Below are positions 43,430 through 55,093 of a stretch of DNA of 64,000 nucleotides, in pieces; the first letter of the stretch is position 1; the number at the start of each line of letters is the position of its first letter. Location: assembly GCA_019787685.1 (NCBI GenBank), contig JAHNUO010000011.1, positions 496,001 to 560,000 of the forward strand, given 5' to 3'. The DNA is from Chiua virens. Its lineage: Eukaryota > Basidiomycota > Agaricomycetes > Boletales > Boletaceae. Position numbers and translations under genes: made by a program. Under the pieces are notes generated by a model that made no database searches, was not told the origin of the DNA, and saw nothing but the letters and a program-made list of their open reading frames with translations.

Positions 43430-45600
43430 TCAGTCAACGAATTGATCAGGCTGTGGTAGCCAAGTTGCTACTTGAGCATGATGTAGCCCAGGCTGCCAGA
43501 TCCTGGAAACATGGTGAGAATGGCCAAAATACTTCAAAACTGTGGAGGTAGTACCTATCTGTCTGGATACCAAACCCAAGAATAAAGTAATTTAGAATAG
43601 ATAATGCTGCTTTCATCACAACAAGAAACCCACTGCCACTATTGTCTTCCACAACTCTCCTTCTCCTTCCCATAAACAGGAATGAGATCCCAATGCTATG
43701 AACATGGACTCCATCTGTGTCAACAAGATGACTAATGCAGAGTGCAAGCAATGCATCAACAAGAACCTCTGCTTCTGATGCTGCCAACCTGGCCATCACA
43801 CCTCCTCTTGCCTGGTCTTTACAACTCACTCTTCCTGCTCTGCTCCTGCATCTATCAAGACGGTCTGGAAGGCCAAGCCCAAACCTGAACCTATCCCTGC
43901 TTTGCAGGAGGTAGAAAACAATGATGACGACTCTATAAGTGTCAACAAAGTCAACTCAAACCCCCCTGAACCCATCACAGGTTTTTAAGGAGAAAGACTA
44001 ATTCAACACTGGTATCTTCCCACTCTCATACCCATGTACATGTAGCTGAGTTGGCATGTCAATCTATGCAGATTTCAATTAGATTGAGTGCAGCCACTAC
44101 CTTGAAAGACATTGACACCTGTGCTCTCATTGACTCTGTATTGACTGGCACTTTGTCCAGAAGAACAAGTTCCTAAGGATCACCTTCTGAAACCCATTCC
44201 AGTTTGGAATGTGAATTCTACCTCGAACAAGAATGGTGACATCAAGTTCACCACCACTCTTCAGATTGCTCTTGGTGGAGTCCAAATGTAAAGTTCTATA
44301 TCATCCACTGTGGTTCTGAAAATGTTATCCTAGGCCTTCCCTGGCTCAAAGCAACCAATCTGACTATCAATTGGATTGCCAAAACCATCACCATCACCTC
44401 CCCTGAACCCAATACTCCTCCTATCACCACTGATGAACCTTGCCACTCTGCCAAACTCACTGACCCACTGCCAATCCTCCTGATCCACTATGTCAATGTT
44501 GATCTTATCTAGGGATCTGTGTGGGTATACCCATATGTACCCTTACCTAAGTAGCATTTTGAAGTCTACACTTTTTGAAAGTTTCCAAATTGGTTTTTGA
44601 CATGAGAATCAGGTTTAGTAATATAGACATGGAATGTAGCATTGACACATAGTTACATATGAGCACTTAGGCCAAAGGAATCCACCCTGAAATGAATGAG
44701 ATATAACCATTTTAAATGACATGTCATACTAATATGTATCTCTAAGTCTTTTATCCAGGTCATTGATTTCCTACATCCTTAGGGCCACTGAATGGTCCTT
44801 AAATCATAATGATTGACCTACAACTAGAAACAGGCACAATATGAGTATTTCTTGATGATATGTCAGTTCAAAAGGTCAGTCACAAACTATCAAAAGATAT
44901 TGAAGGGCTAGAATTAGGAGTATTAGTATATCACAAAGACTTTATTACACTTAATTTTATACTAACTTTGCTACCTTTTGGATACTTGTATATATTTACT
45001 ATATAACTTTTGTTTTTTGGCTGCCTTCTGATACCCATGAAATACCCACTATACCCATGTGGTGGGTATGGGTATGGGTATGGGTATCCAAAGTCCAACT
45101 CACACCCATACCCACATTGTACCCAACCCATGACCCACATGGGTTAGCTATACTCATGCAGTTGCCTAATCCCATCTGGGATAAAAGATCTATGACTACC
45201 TTGGCACTGAAACTGGGCATTGTTTTACGACCCAATTCATGCACCACTCTGTGAACCATGTCATGCACATGGGTCAACGCTTCATTCAAACCACTCTGAA
45301 GAAGCTTACCAATGCTACCACCCTTGTGGCCATGGCTACCAAAGCCAAGGTCACTCTCCCTTTGGAATACTTGGAATTCAAGTCTGTATTCATGAAGGAA
45401 CCCTTCAACCAGATGCCCCCCTCCAGGTCCTGCAATCATGAGATCCATCTGAAGGACACCTTCTAACCCAAGGTTGGAAAGGTCTACCCCTTGTCTCCTG
45501 ATGAGCGCAAGGCCACTGATGACTTTATCAATGAGCACCTTGCCAATGGTAAGATCTGCCGTGTTTTGATGAGCATTAGCTGGGGGAAGTGCAAGGTAAG
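43430..45600 (+). pseudogene. Ty3/gypsy gag-protease-RT relic
   Basis: A decayed gypsy element on the plus strand. Gag end: SICVNKMTNAECKQCINKNLC and a broken zinc knuckle (CCQPGHHTSSC, about 43790). Protease: TCALIDSVLTGTF (about 44125), where DSG is changed to DSV. Then NVILGLPWLKATNLTINW (about 44320). After an inserted stretch (about 44505-45155), the RT start reads LPLEYLEFKSVFMKEPF..HEIHLKDTF, then PKVGKVYPLSPDERKATDDF (about 45357-45550). It ends near 45600 before the RT palm, so no YxDD is present. The protease and RT sequence differ from the intact chromovirus, so this is another gypsy lineage. Confidence 0.8.
44505..45155. mobile_element. Insertion in the gypsy relic with GGGTAT repeats
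   Basis: About 650 bp lie between the protease and RT parts of the relic. Both ends contain gtgggtat-type sequence, and the right end has four GGGTAT units (about 45064-45087). It may be an inverted-repeat element; terminal repeats and a target duplication could not be fixed by eye. Confidence 0.4.
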
Positions 45601-46264
45601 ATCAACTTGAAATACCCTCCCTGACTGTTTCTGGTGCCGGCTATTATCTCAGTTTGTTGATAGTAGATACTGTAGATACTATATTGCTTGTTGTCACTGT
45701 CATGCACTGTCTATCTGTAGCACTGTTTGCTTGTTGGCACTGACCTGATCACTGTGATAAGTGTAATGCTGTAATCTGCTGTAATTATGCTGTAAGCTAC
45801 ATGACCAAAATAGGTGGTTTGCTGATGAAGGTCACTAGGAGACTTACATGGACTAATGATGGTTGGCTAGAACATTGTGGTTGCTAGTCTTGAGTTGTTC
45901 TGGGAAGGTGCTTGTGGTGTCGGGAATTTCCACGCTACAGAATGTCTAGAGACTTTTACCTGAGGGCTAGGATCAGGTCACACATGTCATGCTTTAAATC
46001 CAAATTTGGCCAAATTTGGCCTGTTTTAGTTAGCATTGTGTCACTGCTCTCTTATTTTGGATTAAATCCTAAAAAGTAAACCCACCTAAGTTCTGCTAAG
46101 TGTCTACATCGCTCTCAACAAGGTACTGGATGCTATTCTAGCATATGATATCTAATATCTGATGAATCATGTTCCATTCATCAATACCTCATACACCATA
46201 TCATGAAAATTCTTCTGCATACCTTTCATCCCAATAAACCAATACACCAGAATACTGCTCCAGA
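45601..46264. other. Unassigned sequence
   Basis: Contains ctgta-rich low-complexity sequence (45650-45790) similar to that near 34930. No gene recognised. Confidence 0.35.
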
Positions 46265-46608
46265 ACCACACAACATGCACTTTCTGTGATTTTTGAGGAA
46301 TGGACCAGTCATAAACCACATCTGTGGCAATTAGACTATGCCGAGGCCTTTGTTCTTGGGTTAGATTGCATTGTTCTTGCAGGAACAGGCTTTGGAAAGA
46401 CTCTCCCATTCACAATCCCCTTACTTCTATACCCAGACAAGATTACAATAGTTATTGTAGAAAACTATAGTGTAGTCACTACAGAAACTACAGTAGCTAA
46501 TGACCGATATAAGGTCAGCTTATGTAATCTACCAAATTGAGTCCATACAAATTGACTTGAATCTCAGATTTACAACAGTTATATCACCATTAAATGCACT
46601 TGAGGGTA
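46265..46608 (+). pseudogene. RecQ/DEAD-type helicase relic split by a solo LTR
   Basis: The frame at 46286 onward reads PHLWQLDYAEAFVLGLDCIV and AGTGFGKTLPFTIPLLLYPD, a Q-motif-like WQ and a Walker A GTGFGKT as in fungal RecQ/DEAD helicases. At TIVI it is interrupted by a 122-bp solo LTR. With the LTR and one copy of the 5-bp duplication removed, the frame continues directly into SPLNALE (46586-46606). Sequence then changes to the DUF6589-type relic. Only helicase motif I and its surroundings remain; DEAH and motifs III-VI are missing. Confidence 0.75.
46456..46577. mobile_element. Solo short LTR (family D) in helicase relic
   Basis: 122 bp, TGTAG..CAACA, with perfect flanking duplications GTTAT (46451-46455 and 46578-46582). 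Confidence 0.9.
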
Positions 46609-47540
46609 AATGCACATGTCAATCATTTATGTGACATCATCAACCCAAACACATGGAGGAGATCAAGTGATTTCACAGATATCCCTTGTGCACAGAGGAA
46701 TGTGGTTAAGAGTTTGGGCCAACAATTGCACTGTTGCAATTGTGCATACATCAATTGGAAGATCATTGATAGGATGATCTGAGAAGATCTAGCTGTCAAT
46801 GCTACATAGAACAGTTGCCAAAAGAAAGACTCACAAGATCAGAGGGTTTCTTTGTGGATTTCCTGGCTTGCTCCTTTGTTCAAGAGACATTCTACAACAA
46901 AGCCCATAGTTTGGGTGTGCTCCTGGGTGCCAGATTACTCAGTTTGAGAACCATGTTCTCAACAAAGAAATTAGTGAGTCCACTATCAGAGACTTCATCT
47001 GGTGGACACTTGGTCAGGTCTTGAATTCCTTGTAACTCCTTCTCAACAATATCTGCCATGCATGAGAGAGCAAATGCCTCCATTACCTGCTGTGATCCTT
47101 TGACCATATATATGTATATTTGTACTACCGATCACCTGTGGAGAATATTGCCAGCACTCCAAGATACCTGGGAGTTCATTGCTTGCCATCAATGCAGTGT
47201 GCTCATATCTGATCTTTGCATTAACAATATATCCCTGATCTCCCCAACTCAGGAAATCCAGAAACAATGGAACATTGAGTCCTACACTATCCATGCATGT
47301 GAGGACTGCTCAGACTTTTTCTGCTACATTTCCTGTCAGTGCTTCCCTCAATCGTTGAGTATGTCTGATTGGAATACTAGAGTACAATGAGGTTTGATTT
47401 TCATCCTCATCCATGTCAGATTCACTATCAGTGTTGAAGATGAAGTGGGGATATATTTGAGGTGCAGAAAATGGGTCAGCTTTGTCATCAAAGTCAAACA
47501 AGTTGTTATGGTTGATATCATAGTGGTTGGCCATATTCAA
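46609..47540 (-). pseudogene. DUF6589-type basidiomycete protein relic
   Basis: Minus-strand blocks: VGLNVPLFLDFLSWGDQGYI and KIRYEHTALMASNELPGILE (about 47290-47150), GSQQVMEAFALSCMADIVEK (about 47100-47030), then FLCAQGISVKSLDLLHVFGL with MSHK (about 46720-46620). This order and the LPLFLDALSWGD-like signature match what I know of DUF6589 proteins, a large basidiomycete family of unknown function, often near transposons. An acidic leader precedes it (about 47540-47400). Stops separate the blocks. The family call rests on memory of the signature, so confidence is moderate. Confidence 0.55.
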
Positions 47541-48091
47541 TCAGACAATCAATTAGTCAATTATACAAATACAAAAATTAAAATTAAATAAAAATTACGA
47601 CCATTACAGCAAGTTTGTCAGCTTAGTAATGCAAGCATAACATGATCCAATAGTTGCCGGGTAAATGTAGGGAACATTTGTTTTCTATGTTCACCCAAAT
47701 TTCCTATAACAGCTCGAGACTATGTGGTTGTAGTTATAAGATAATTCAAACTCCTGTATTAACTCAGTCAAGTATGACAAGTTTAATTTACATATGGTAT
47801 ATTACATAATGTGTGTCAAGTATGTGGTAAGTATATAATATTAGTTTGTACTTTAACAAAAAGTTCAGCCTGTCAGGAATTGCCATAGTACTAGTCTATG
47901 CCAAGCATTGACAAATGGCAAAGTCCAAAGCTCCTCAAGTACAGTCACAGCTACATAGTATACAAGTGCAATATTTGGGATAGTATTTATTGCTGGTGTT
48001 GACAGAATAGCATGAACAAGCCTAATAAAGAATGACAGCACTGTATGCAACCATTCTTAATTAAGCTTTCCCACTGGAAGTATTAGATGCA
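47541..48091. other. Unassigned AT-rich sequence
   Basis: No gene or clear repeat. Confidence 0.35.
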
Positions 48092-48620
48092 ATGTGGCTC
48101 ACTCAAGCTGCATGGAACAATGTGGACACCACAACCATCCAAAATTGTTGGCAGAAGGCCCACATCTTACCAGGCACTATATCATCATCACCCATTCAAC
48201 CTACCCTTTTGATTTCATCTCTCATCCATCCAACTGGTGCTATGAACAACTCAGACCACATTGCACATGCCAAGATGCTTGTTAAAAAAGCCTTGGATGA
48301 TCTTGAGGTAACTGGGGCTCTTTAGCCTTCAAACCATATGAATATCACAGAATTTGTAAATCCAGCAGTCGAGTCCCACAATATTTTTGAGGCCATGATG
48401 GACACAAAGAAGATGAAGAATGCTGGCAGCAGTGACAACAATGGCAAATTGGACTCTCAGCCAACACAAGGTCCAACACATTGTGAATTGCTCCAGGTGA
48501 CAATGATGCTGTTGCAACATGTCACAACCCTCAATGATCCATTTTTCCATAACTTGGAAGTGATGTTGGGGTCATTTGGACAGCAGACTTGTGAATGGCT
48601 ACACTTCTGAGCTGGTTTTC
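48092..48620 (+). pseudogene. Pogo-like (DDE-1) transposase C-terminal relic
   Basis: The frame reads AAWNNVDTTTIQNCWQKAHI (about 48107-48170), the typical segment after the DDE core of pogo/Tigger transposases. It continues KKALDDLEVTGAL, a stop, then NITEFVNPAVESHNIFEAM and LNDPFFHNLEVMLGSFGQQT. The catalytic DDE core upstream is missing. It probably derives from a Tc1/mariner-superfamily element that could have mobilised TIR elements like 32378-34034; that link is speculative. Confidence 0.65.
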
Positions 48621-48960
48621 CATGGCAGAGTGCCTGAGCCCATGCACACTCCCAGCATGGGTCTTGTTGGATCGGATCATTGTGATTGAGACATACCACA
48701 TTATTATCTTTATCAGAGCTCACCACCTGCTGTACCTCCCCCCAATTTTCTCTATCCTTGTTCAGCTTATCATAATCAATATTCAAGTGGAAGCACCAGC
48801 TGCACTTCTGGCCATTTTTTCTGTGGCAGGCTGCCTAGGCCAGCACACACTCCTGGCATTTGTCTTGTTGGATTGGATTGTTGTGGTCAAGACATACCAC
48901 ATTATTGTCTAAGTTGTCTTTGCTAATTTCCTTCTCGTCAGAGCTCACTGTCATGGTCAC
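48595..48960 (-). repeat. Diverged tandem duplication with Cys motif
   Basis: Two copies of about 190 bp (about 48600-48785 and 48795-48960). On the minus strand both read NNVVCL.HN.PIQQD.C.EC, suggesting a duplicated CxxC-containing exon of an unknown protein. Confidence 0.55.
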
Positions 48961-51900
48961 CACTACAGGAGGCTGCAAGTAGTTAGTATGGATTTCATTG
49001 TGGAATATCTTACACACCACTGTCACTCTCATCATCCCATATAATGGCTTCTTCTGTCTCCTTGATGCATCTCTCAACTCCTATGTGACTAGTTAGTCTA
49101 TCAAACTGTGGTGGTTAAATATGATGCTTACATTGTGCTTCCAAGACACACTCTTTATCCTGGCCATTATTTCTGTGATAAGGGTGCTATGGGCAAAGTA
49201 AGAAGAAAAGAAGGACAGAAAGAATGTAGGAGCTGATTTTATAGTGTCTGCCAGTTGTGGACAAGTGGTGGAGCAAACTTTCTGGTTCCAAGTCAATTAT
49301 AAGTGGCCCAAGTGCTCTGGGTTCATCAGATCTATCTTGACTTCCAAAGCGCATTCATGGTCCATCAGTGGCAGCTACAGCACAGGCAGAGAATGTAGAG
49401 ACAATGAAGCAGCTCACCAGCACTATTGAAAGATATCCAATGCCCTAGTAACTTCAGGAATTACCACCAACAATAATTTCTGGCAGCATGCAATTGTGAT
49501 GTTAAATATCCATTGGGCAAGTGTAAATGACTTCCTCCTTCTTACTGGCCTTATGAACCCAATGGACCACAGACAGCTATTGGAAAGCTGCCTTGTGGAT
49601 ATAAAGGCAGGTGGCGCACAGGCACTGTGATGGTTTGAACTACCTATGATTTGTACTTTAAGTTGACAATTGTATCCCACGTCATCTGCATTCTGCCATG
49701 TAACCATCCCATATCATCTGTGCAATTCCATTGTGTCACAAACCTGCAGACTTTGTCTTGTTCCTCCCTCCCAAAATATGTTCATCTTGATTAACACCAT
49801 CAATTGAAAGTTCCTGCTCAAATAATATAAAAATGCTGCATCAACTCATACCAATCAAAATCCATATGATAGAACACATTGGGATTGAAATGATTAATGA
49901 AATTATGGATTGTGCACAGTCCTACAGGCATATAAATATGCTTGAATATCTATAGAATACTCCAGGGGCAAGTTAAGAATATGCCATTGGCACTTTAATA
50001 CCCAAAAAATACATTCGATGATACTGTGGAATGTAGCATGTCACAGATTGAAGAGCTCATGTGCATTCCTTGGGCTATAGTTGAATTAGATCAATCCACT
50101 GACACACAACTATGATTATAGATACCCAATCCCCCCTTGGCACCATTCCTTTAAATGGTAGCACACACCACAGTGTGGAATAAGAAGGGTATCACATGAT
50201 GAAAACCCAGAGTCTCTCCTAGAAGATATTTACCATTGAATACTTCAATATTATTTCTGACTACATCCCTCCAAAGTGCACTATCAGCAACTGATCCATC
50301 CCATCCACACAGTCACTGAATAGATGAAGTCAAAATTGAAATTGCAAGCAAACAGGCAATTTTGAGAGAGTAACCATAAGTGAAGACTGGAAGCGAGGGT
50401 CATGAAAAATCTTTGGTGCTATCAGTGTGTGAGAGGTGGAAAAGCATATGTGTGCATTATAAAACTTGAAAGATGAGAAGAATTCTGCAAGGAGTTTGAA
50501 GTATCTGCTGGTAGAGATAAAAATATGACAGATAACATTCAAAACAGACTATCACTTCAAGTTATCTACATACTTGGTCACATTATCTGTTGAACATTGA
50601 AATTGTTCAACAATGAGACATGAAGACAAACCTGTGACACAGATATAGAAATAGATTGCAATCTGTTCTTCTACTAAAACACCAGTTGTGTGGAGTTGTG
50701 AATCAATGATGCCATTTCACTTAACAACAATGATGAGGGCCCAAAAAACATTGAGAGATACCAAGATTTGTCTTGATGTGATTAGGGTGTCTGTTCATGA
50801 GCTCAAGCAACCCACACATGCCCAGTAAGGAGAGAGGTGTGGTATTGAATGTGTAGGGTTGTAGAGAGGACTTGGATTGAAATATGAGCACTCTGTGCAA
50901 GAACAATTGTTAAGAAAAGAAGAAGACATTGATGGTGAGTGTGGAGATGCACAATGGCATGGATTTCATCAGAAGCATCAATGTCAATGTCCATTTTGTG
51001 ATATCTGAGTAATGTCCCAATTCAGTCATATTATTGCTTTTTGTCACATGCTAATATCACATGTGTGTTAAATTCTGGATTCTGAATTGTGAATCACATT
51101 TGATTTTGAGTCCAAGATGGATGTGTTGGGCTGATTATCCAGATATGGTGACTTATGAGACTGAAACCAAGTTCTAATCCAAGCCACATGATATCAAAAT
51201 ACAACAGATATCATGCCTTATACATACTTCAGCAGATTCAGGGTAGGAGATATGACCATCACTTTGGTCCTCTCATCAATAGACACTATGATATACCTGT
51301 ATAAATTTAACAAGGATATGCATTCAGTCAAGGGTAAGACACATTCCATACTCTCATATACTAATAGTCTGAGATTGATGAACTTACAGCCAGCAACAAA
51401 ATGCCAAAAACTGTCTCTTTCTGGAAAATATACAATCCAGGCCACAGTGGGAATTATGTTTCAATTATTGTTCTGACAAAGTTCCAAGTAAGGTCCCAAA
51501 ATACATACTGGAAAAGTAGTTGCCTCTAAACTCAAATGCACAGACATTGGAAGTGAGTGATAACTTACGCTGTACAATATCTATTGTTAACTTTTATGGC
51601 AGAGTCTATGGGCTATTTGAGCCCAAGTAAAGCAACAGCTACTTCTAGCTGACTCAATGCAGCCACAATGACATCATCATCTGTGAACACACAGAGTATG
51701 TTTAACTTTGGTATACTATAGAGACTTCAAGTCTTGTGTATCTCAAAATTTTGCAACAAATTTACCCATCGAGTTAGGAATTTGCAACTGTGTCACTGCT
51801 CCAATTTGTAAGCAAGGTTATTGTCAATGAATTTCAGCTATACTCTAGTCAGAATATACATGGGCATTCAAACATGTGGGGATCTTGGGCAAGGAGGCTA

Positions 51901-52289
51901 GGTGTATATTACTAAACAGTGTTAAACTCAGGTAGCATTAGATACTGAATATATTTATGACATCTGTTTTCCCACCAGTGCAAACAGAGGTGGTGTAAAA
52001 AGTCTTTGGAATTTTGCCTTGTCCACATCCTTGTTCTTGCTCTATAATAAACGCTGGCTTCTTGAACTTGAGATAATTATCTCCTCATATAGGCATCTTT
52101 CACCTTGAGCAATCAGTGGAAGGTCATTGCCAAGTTAAGCCCCTCACATAGTATAGCTGTCTGTCAGTGCAGTATCATTCCAACTTCTTTTCCATAGATC
52201 TGATTATGTCCATGTTGAGCCACTGGTCTAAGAGTTGATTAGACTCTGAGCAATGTTTACCTTTCTCATAATGTAGACTAATCCACCAA
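48961..52289. other. Unassigned decayed sequence
   Basis: About 3.3 kb of CpG-poor, AT-rich sequence with only short frames. I see no domain, LTR or RNA gene. Confidence 0.35.
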
Positions 52290-53070
52290 AGAACTCACAT
52301 GAAGGACTGTGTCATGAGCATGGAGGTATTTAACTTTGCCTTCCAAGTGACCCTTTGTGAGAAGTTTAATTATCATTACCAGATCAAAGTCATTCAAGAT
52401 ACCAATAGCCTTATCATCCCAATATTGCCATCACAATGTTGAACAATATTCTTCCACAGTGCAAGATATGACCTTCAAACAAGAGTCAGATTAGATTGAA
52501 GTATCCAAAAATGAATAATCACATTTCACAGCATGCCACCAGCATGTCAAGAGCAACCTGAGTCACCAACCAGTTCTGTTATCTGAAACAGCTGTTGAAA
52601 GACAATCATATAAAGTCATCTCAAGTTGCACCATCAATTGGCAAAGCAAGGTAGATGTGAATCCTTTTTATGCAAGACTCCAGGAAATCAACAAATAATA
52701 TTGAGTCTGGAATGTAGTCTTTGATGTCAAGGTGCAACTTGGTGATCCATAGGCTCACTGTAAGATCTTGGGCTCACTTGTGTGAGTGACCAATCTGACA
52801 ACTAGCTCTTTGTTTCATCTAACTTAAGCCCTGATATAAGTGGTAATCACCCTTCTTGTCTGGCTATAATGAGATTCCATGCAGCCTACAGTGACAGAAC
52901 CCTTGTGATGGAAAACAAGATACCTTGGGGTCTTGATTTTGGCCAACTTGAACTCAATAACAGTTTAGATGACTATGAATGCTCTTCTACAAAGTCACTG
53001 GCAAATACCATCACCATTCCTTGGCTGTCAGAATGGTCTTCATTGAGGTCAAGATGGTTCATCATGCCCT
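52290..53070 (-). pseudogene. Second FunK1 kinase relic
   Basis: Minus-strand blocks matching the first FunK1 relic: FQITELVGD (about 52580), LALWKNIVQHCD (about 52465, HRD changed to HCD), WDDKAIGILNDFDLVM (about 52425-52380) and LLTKGHLEGKVKYLHAHD (about 52370-52315). The activation segment with GTVPF is deleted between DFDL and LLTK. Upstream frames to about 53070 show decayed middle-region sequence. The copy differs from the one at 34-39 kb, so it is a separate family member. Confidence 0.7.
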
Positions 53071-54099
53071 GATATTTCTAATCTAACCCATCTTGATTGA
53101 ATCCTTCTTCATCCCTTTGGACCTCTTGTGAATTCCCCTCATGTGCATGTAGCCACCAAGATACTTGGGAGGCTTTGAGTCTATGGTAGGCCCTACCTGG
53201 GATGGTGTGCAAGTAATGGTGGCAATATCATTGGTTTTATCAAATTTACAAGGAATACTCATGCTGGACACATAGGTTTCTAAATGGAAAGTTCTCCCAG
53301 GTAGACCCACTGCATCTCCAAGCCATTGTCAATACATGAAAGACAAGCTGATTACAGAATGTATCAGAAGAATCAGAGAGGCCATCAATTTCATATTTCT
53401 AAGACTAACAAGTATAGTATTGGCAGCACCCATGAAGACTGGGTAGAAGTCCTGCTTTCCCTTGCATTTTAACTACATAAGGATGGTCAGAGTGCAAATG
53501 CTTACAGGGAGTATAACAATCCATGAGATCATAATTGATCTTGGACCAATCAATGCTGTTCAGCATTTGTCTGTTGCAAATGAGAAGAATGTGATAGTAA
53601 CAACTTGAAAGGAATTGACCTAATAAGACTTGGCAACAGCTTGTTTGATGGCATACCTTGAAAGAGAAAACTTGAGCATGGTGCTAATGTACAGAAACTA
53701 TTCTTACCAGTGACATATGATTTATTTGATATGAGCAGTAATAATCTTCTGTGACATCCACAGATACAACATGATCCAAGATTTTAACAGGCAAATCTAG
53801 ATAGAACTTCTTGTTAGCAGTTGGAATTGCACAGCTGGATTCCTCTGTCAGAAACAGAAGAAAGTGCTGACAGGGAACTCCACCTATATAGACTACATGT
53901 GAAACAAACACCAACAATGAGGCACAATTGTGGTGCAATATCTACATACAGGTAAACTAGCTAAAATGTGCAAAGTGCACTTTCAAAAAGCAAACACATC
54001 TAACTGAACTTCAGTGTTGAACAGGCAGTAGCCATGTGCATGCCTATCTTCGTGGACAACATGACTTCGCATCAAAATGTCTCAAAGCCACTGAGCAAG
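53071..54099. other. Unassigned sequence
   Basis: Possibly the 5' part of the FunK1 relic; no certain motif. Confidence 0.3.
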
Positions 54100-54881
54100 T
54101 TGTCACTGACCTGAGATCCTTGGCATTAAGATTGATTACAATCATCCCAGCACTTCTGGACACTCTCTTAGTACCAGTAGTGTGTCAATATGCTGTCCTG
54201 GTTCAACATGGCTGACTGCAGCCTGTCACACAACCAGAGGACCAGAATCCATTTCATGTGTTTCATTAATATCTAAGATTATGAAGGTGCCATTGTATTA
54301 CTCCAGTAACTATCATGTGCAAGATGCCCAGACATTTGCTGTCATCAGCTCACATGCTTCATATCTAGATGATCCAGGTATGGCCCATTGAAATGCCATT
54401 AAGGACCTCTTTTGCTACATTCAGGGCACTGCCAACGGCAGTGTCGCCTATTTCCCCCTGACCTGCCATCCTCAGAGCTCTTTAGCATGTTCTCTGATGC
54501 AAACCATGGTGATTGCAAGTGCATATGTTGTCAAGATTGGTACTGGCATTGTCTCCTGAATGTCCAAGCGCCAGCTGATCATTCCCCTCTCTACTACTGA
54601 ACTGCCAAGTATGTTGCTGCATGTGAGAAATGCAAGGAAAGATTGCCTGGATGCACAAACTCCTCCAGGAACTTGACTCAGGTGGCAAAGCATCCCTAGC
54701 ATCATGGCAGGATTCATGAAGCATCTGGACCTTCACTGGTAATGGCATGTCATCAACAAAGGCCTCATTGCGCCTCGTTTCCTCCCTACATTGGACATGA
54801 CAGCTGATCTACTCAACAAGGCATTACCTCATGTCAAAGTGCAACATTTCTGGGCTTCACTTCAACTTGGTTCATGTCAGT
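54100..54881 (+). pseudogene. Copia RT-RNase H relic
   Basis: The tail of a Ty1/copia pol. Blocks: WFNMADC (about 54200), YLDDPGMAHWNAIKDLFCYI (about 54366-54420), GTANGSVAYFP, SSELFSMFSDANHGDCK (first RNase H Asp), then GTGIVSWMSKRQLIIPLSTT in shifted frames, and DMTADLLNKALPHVKVQHFW ending with TAG at 54879-54881. It is the CpG-poor relative of the copia element at 61.2-64 kb. Several indels are present. A possible polypurine stretch (aatcagggaggg) precedes TGTACC near 54920, where the LTR may start. Confidence 0.75.
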
Positions 54882-55043
54882 AGATTTCACTTTCTTGGAG
54901 AGATGCACAATCAGGGAGGGTGTACCATATATAGTAGATGCAGTGATTGCATATCTACCCCTGGCTATTTAATTTGTTATTCATACTTAGATTTGTGGCA
55001 CTTGGGTAATTTGGCATTATATCTACATAGAGTATATACACTT

Positions 55044-55093
55044 TGGAGTTCAATGTAGTAGTCACTTTTTCAGTTTTTTTACATTGAACTCCA
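55044..55093. repeat. Hairpin in the copia 3' flank
   Basis: TGGAGTTCAATGTA and its inverted partner TACATTGAACTCCA enclose a T-rich loop. It is the counterpart of 61153-61198. Confidence 0.75.

Noticed and set aside
45062..45090. Telomere-like GGGTAT repeat
   Set aside because: Only four units, not TTAGGG, and embedded within a transposon relic.
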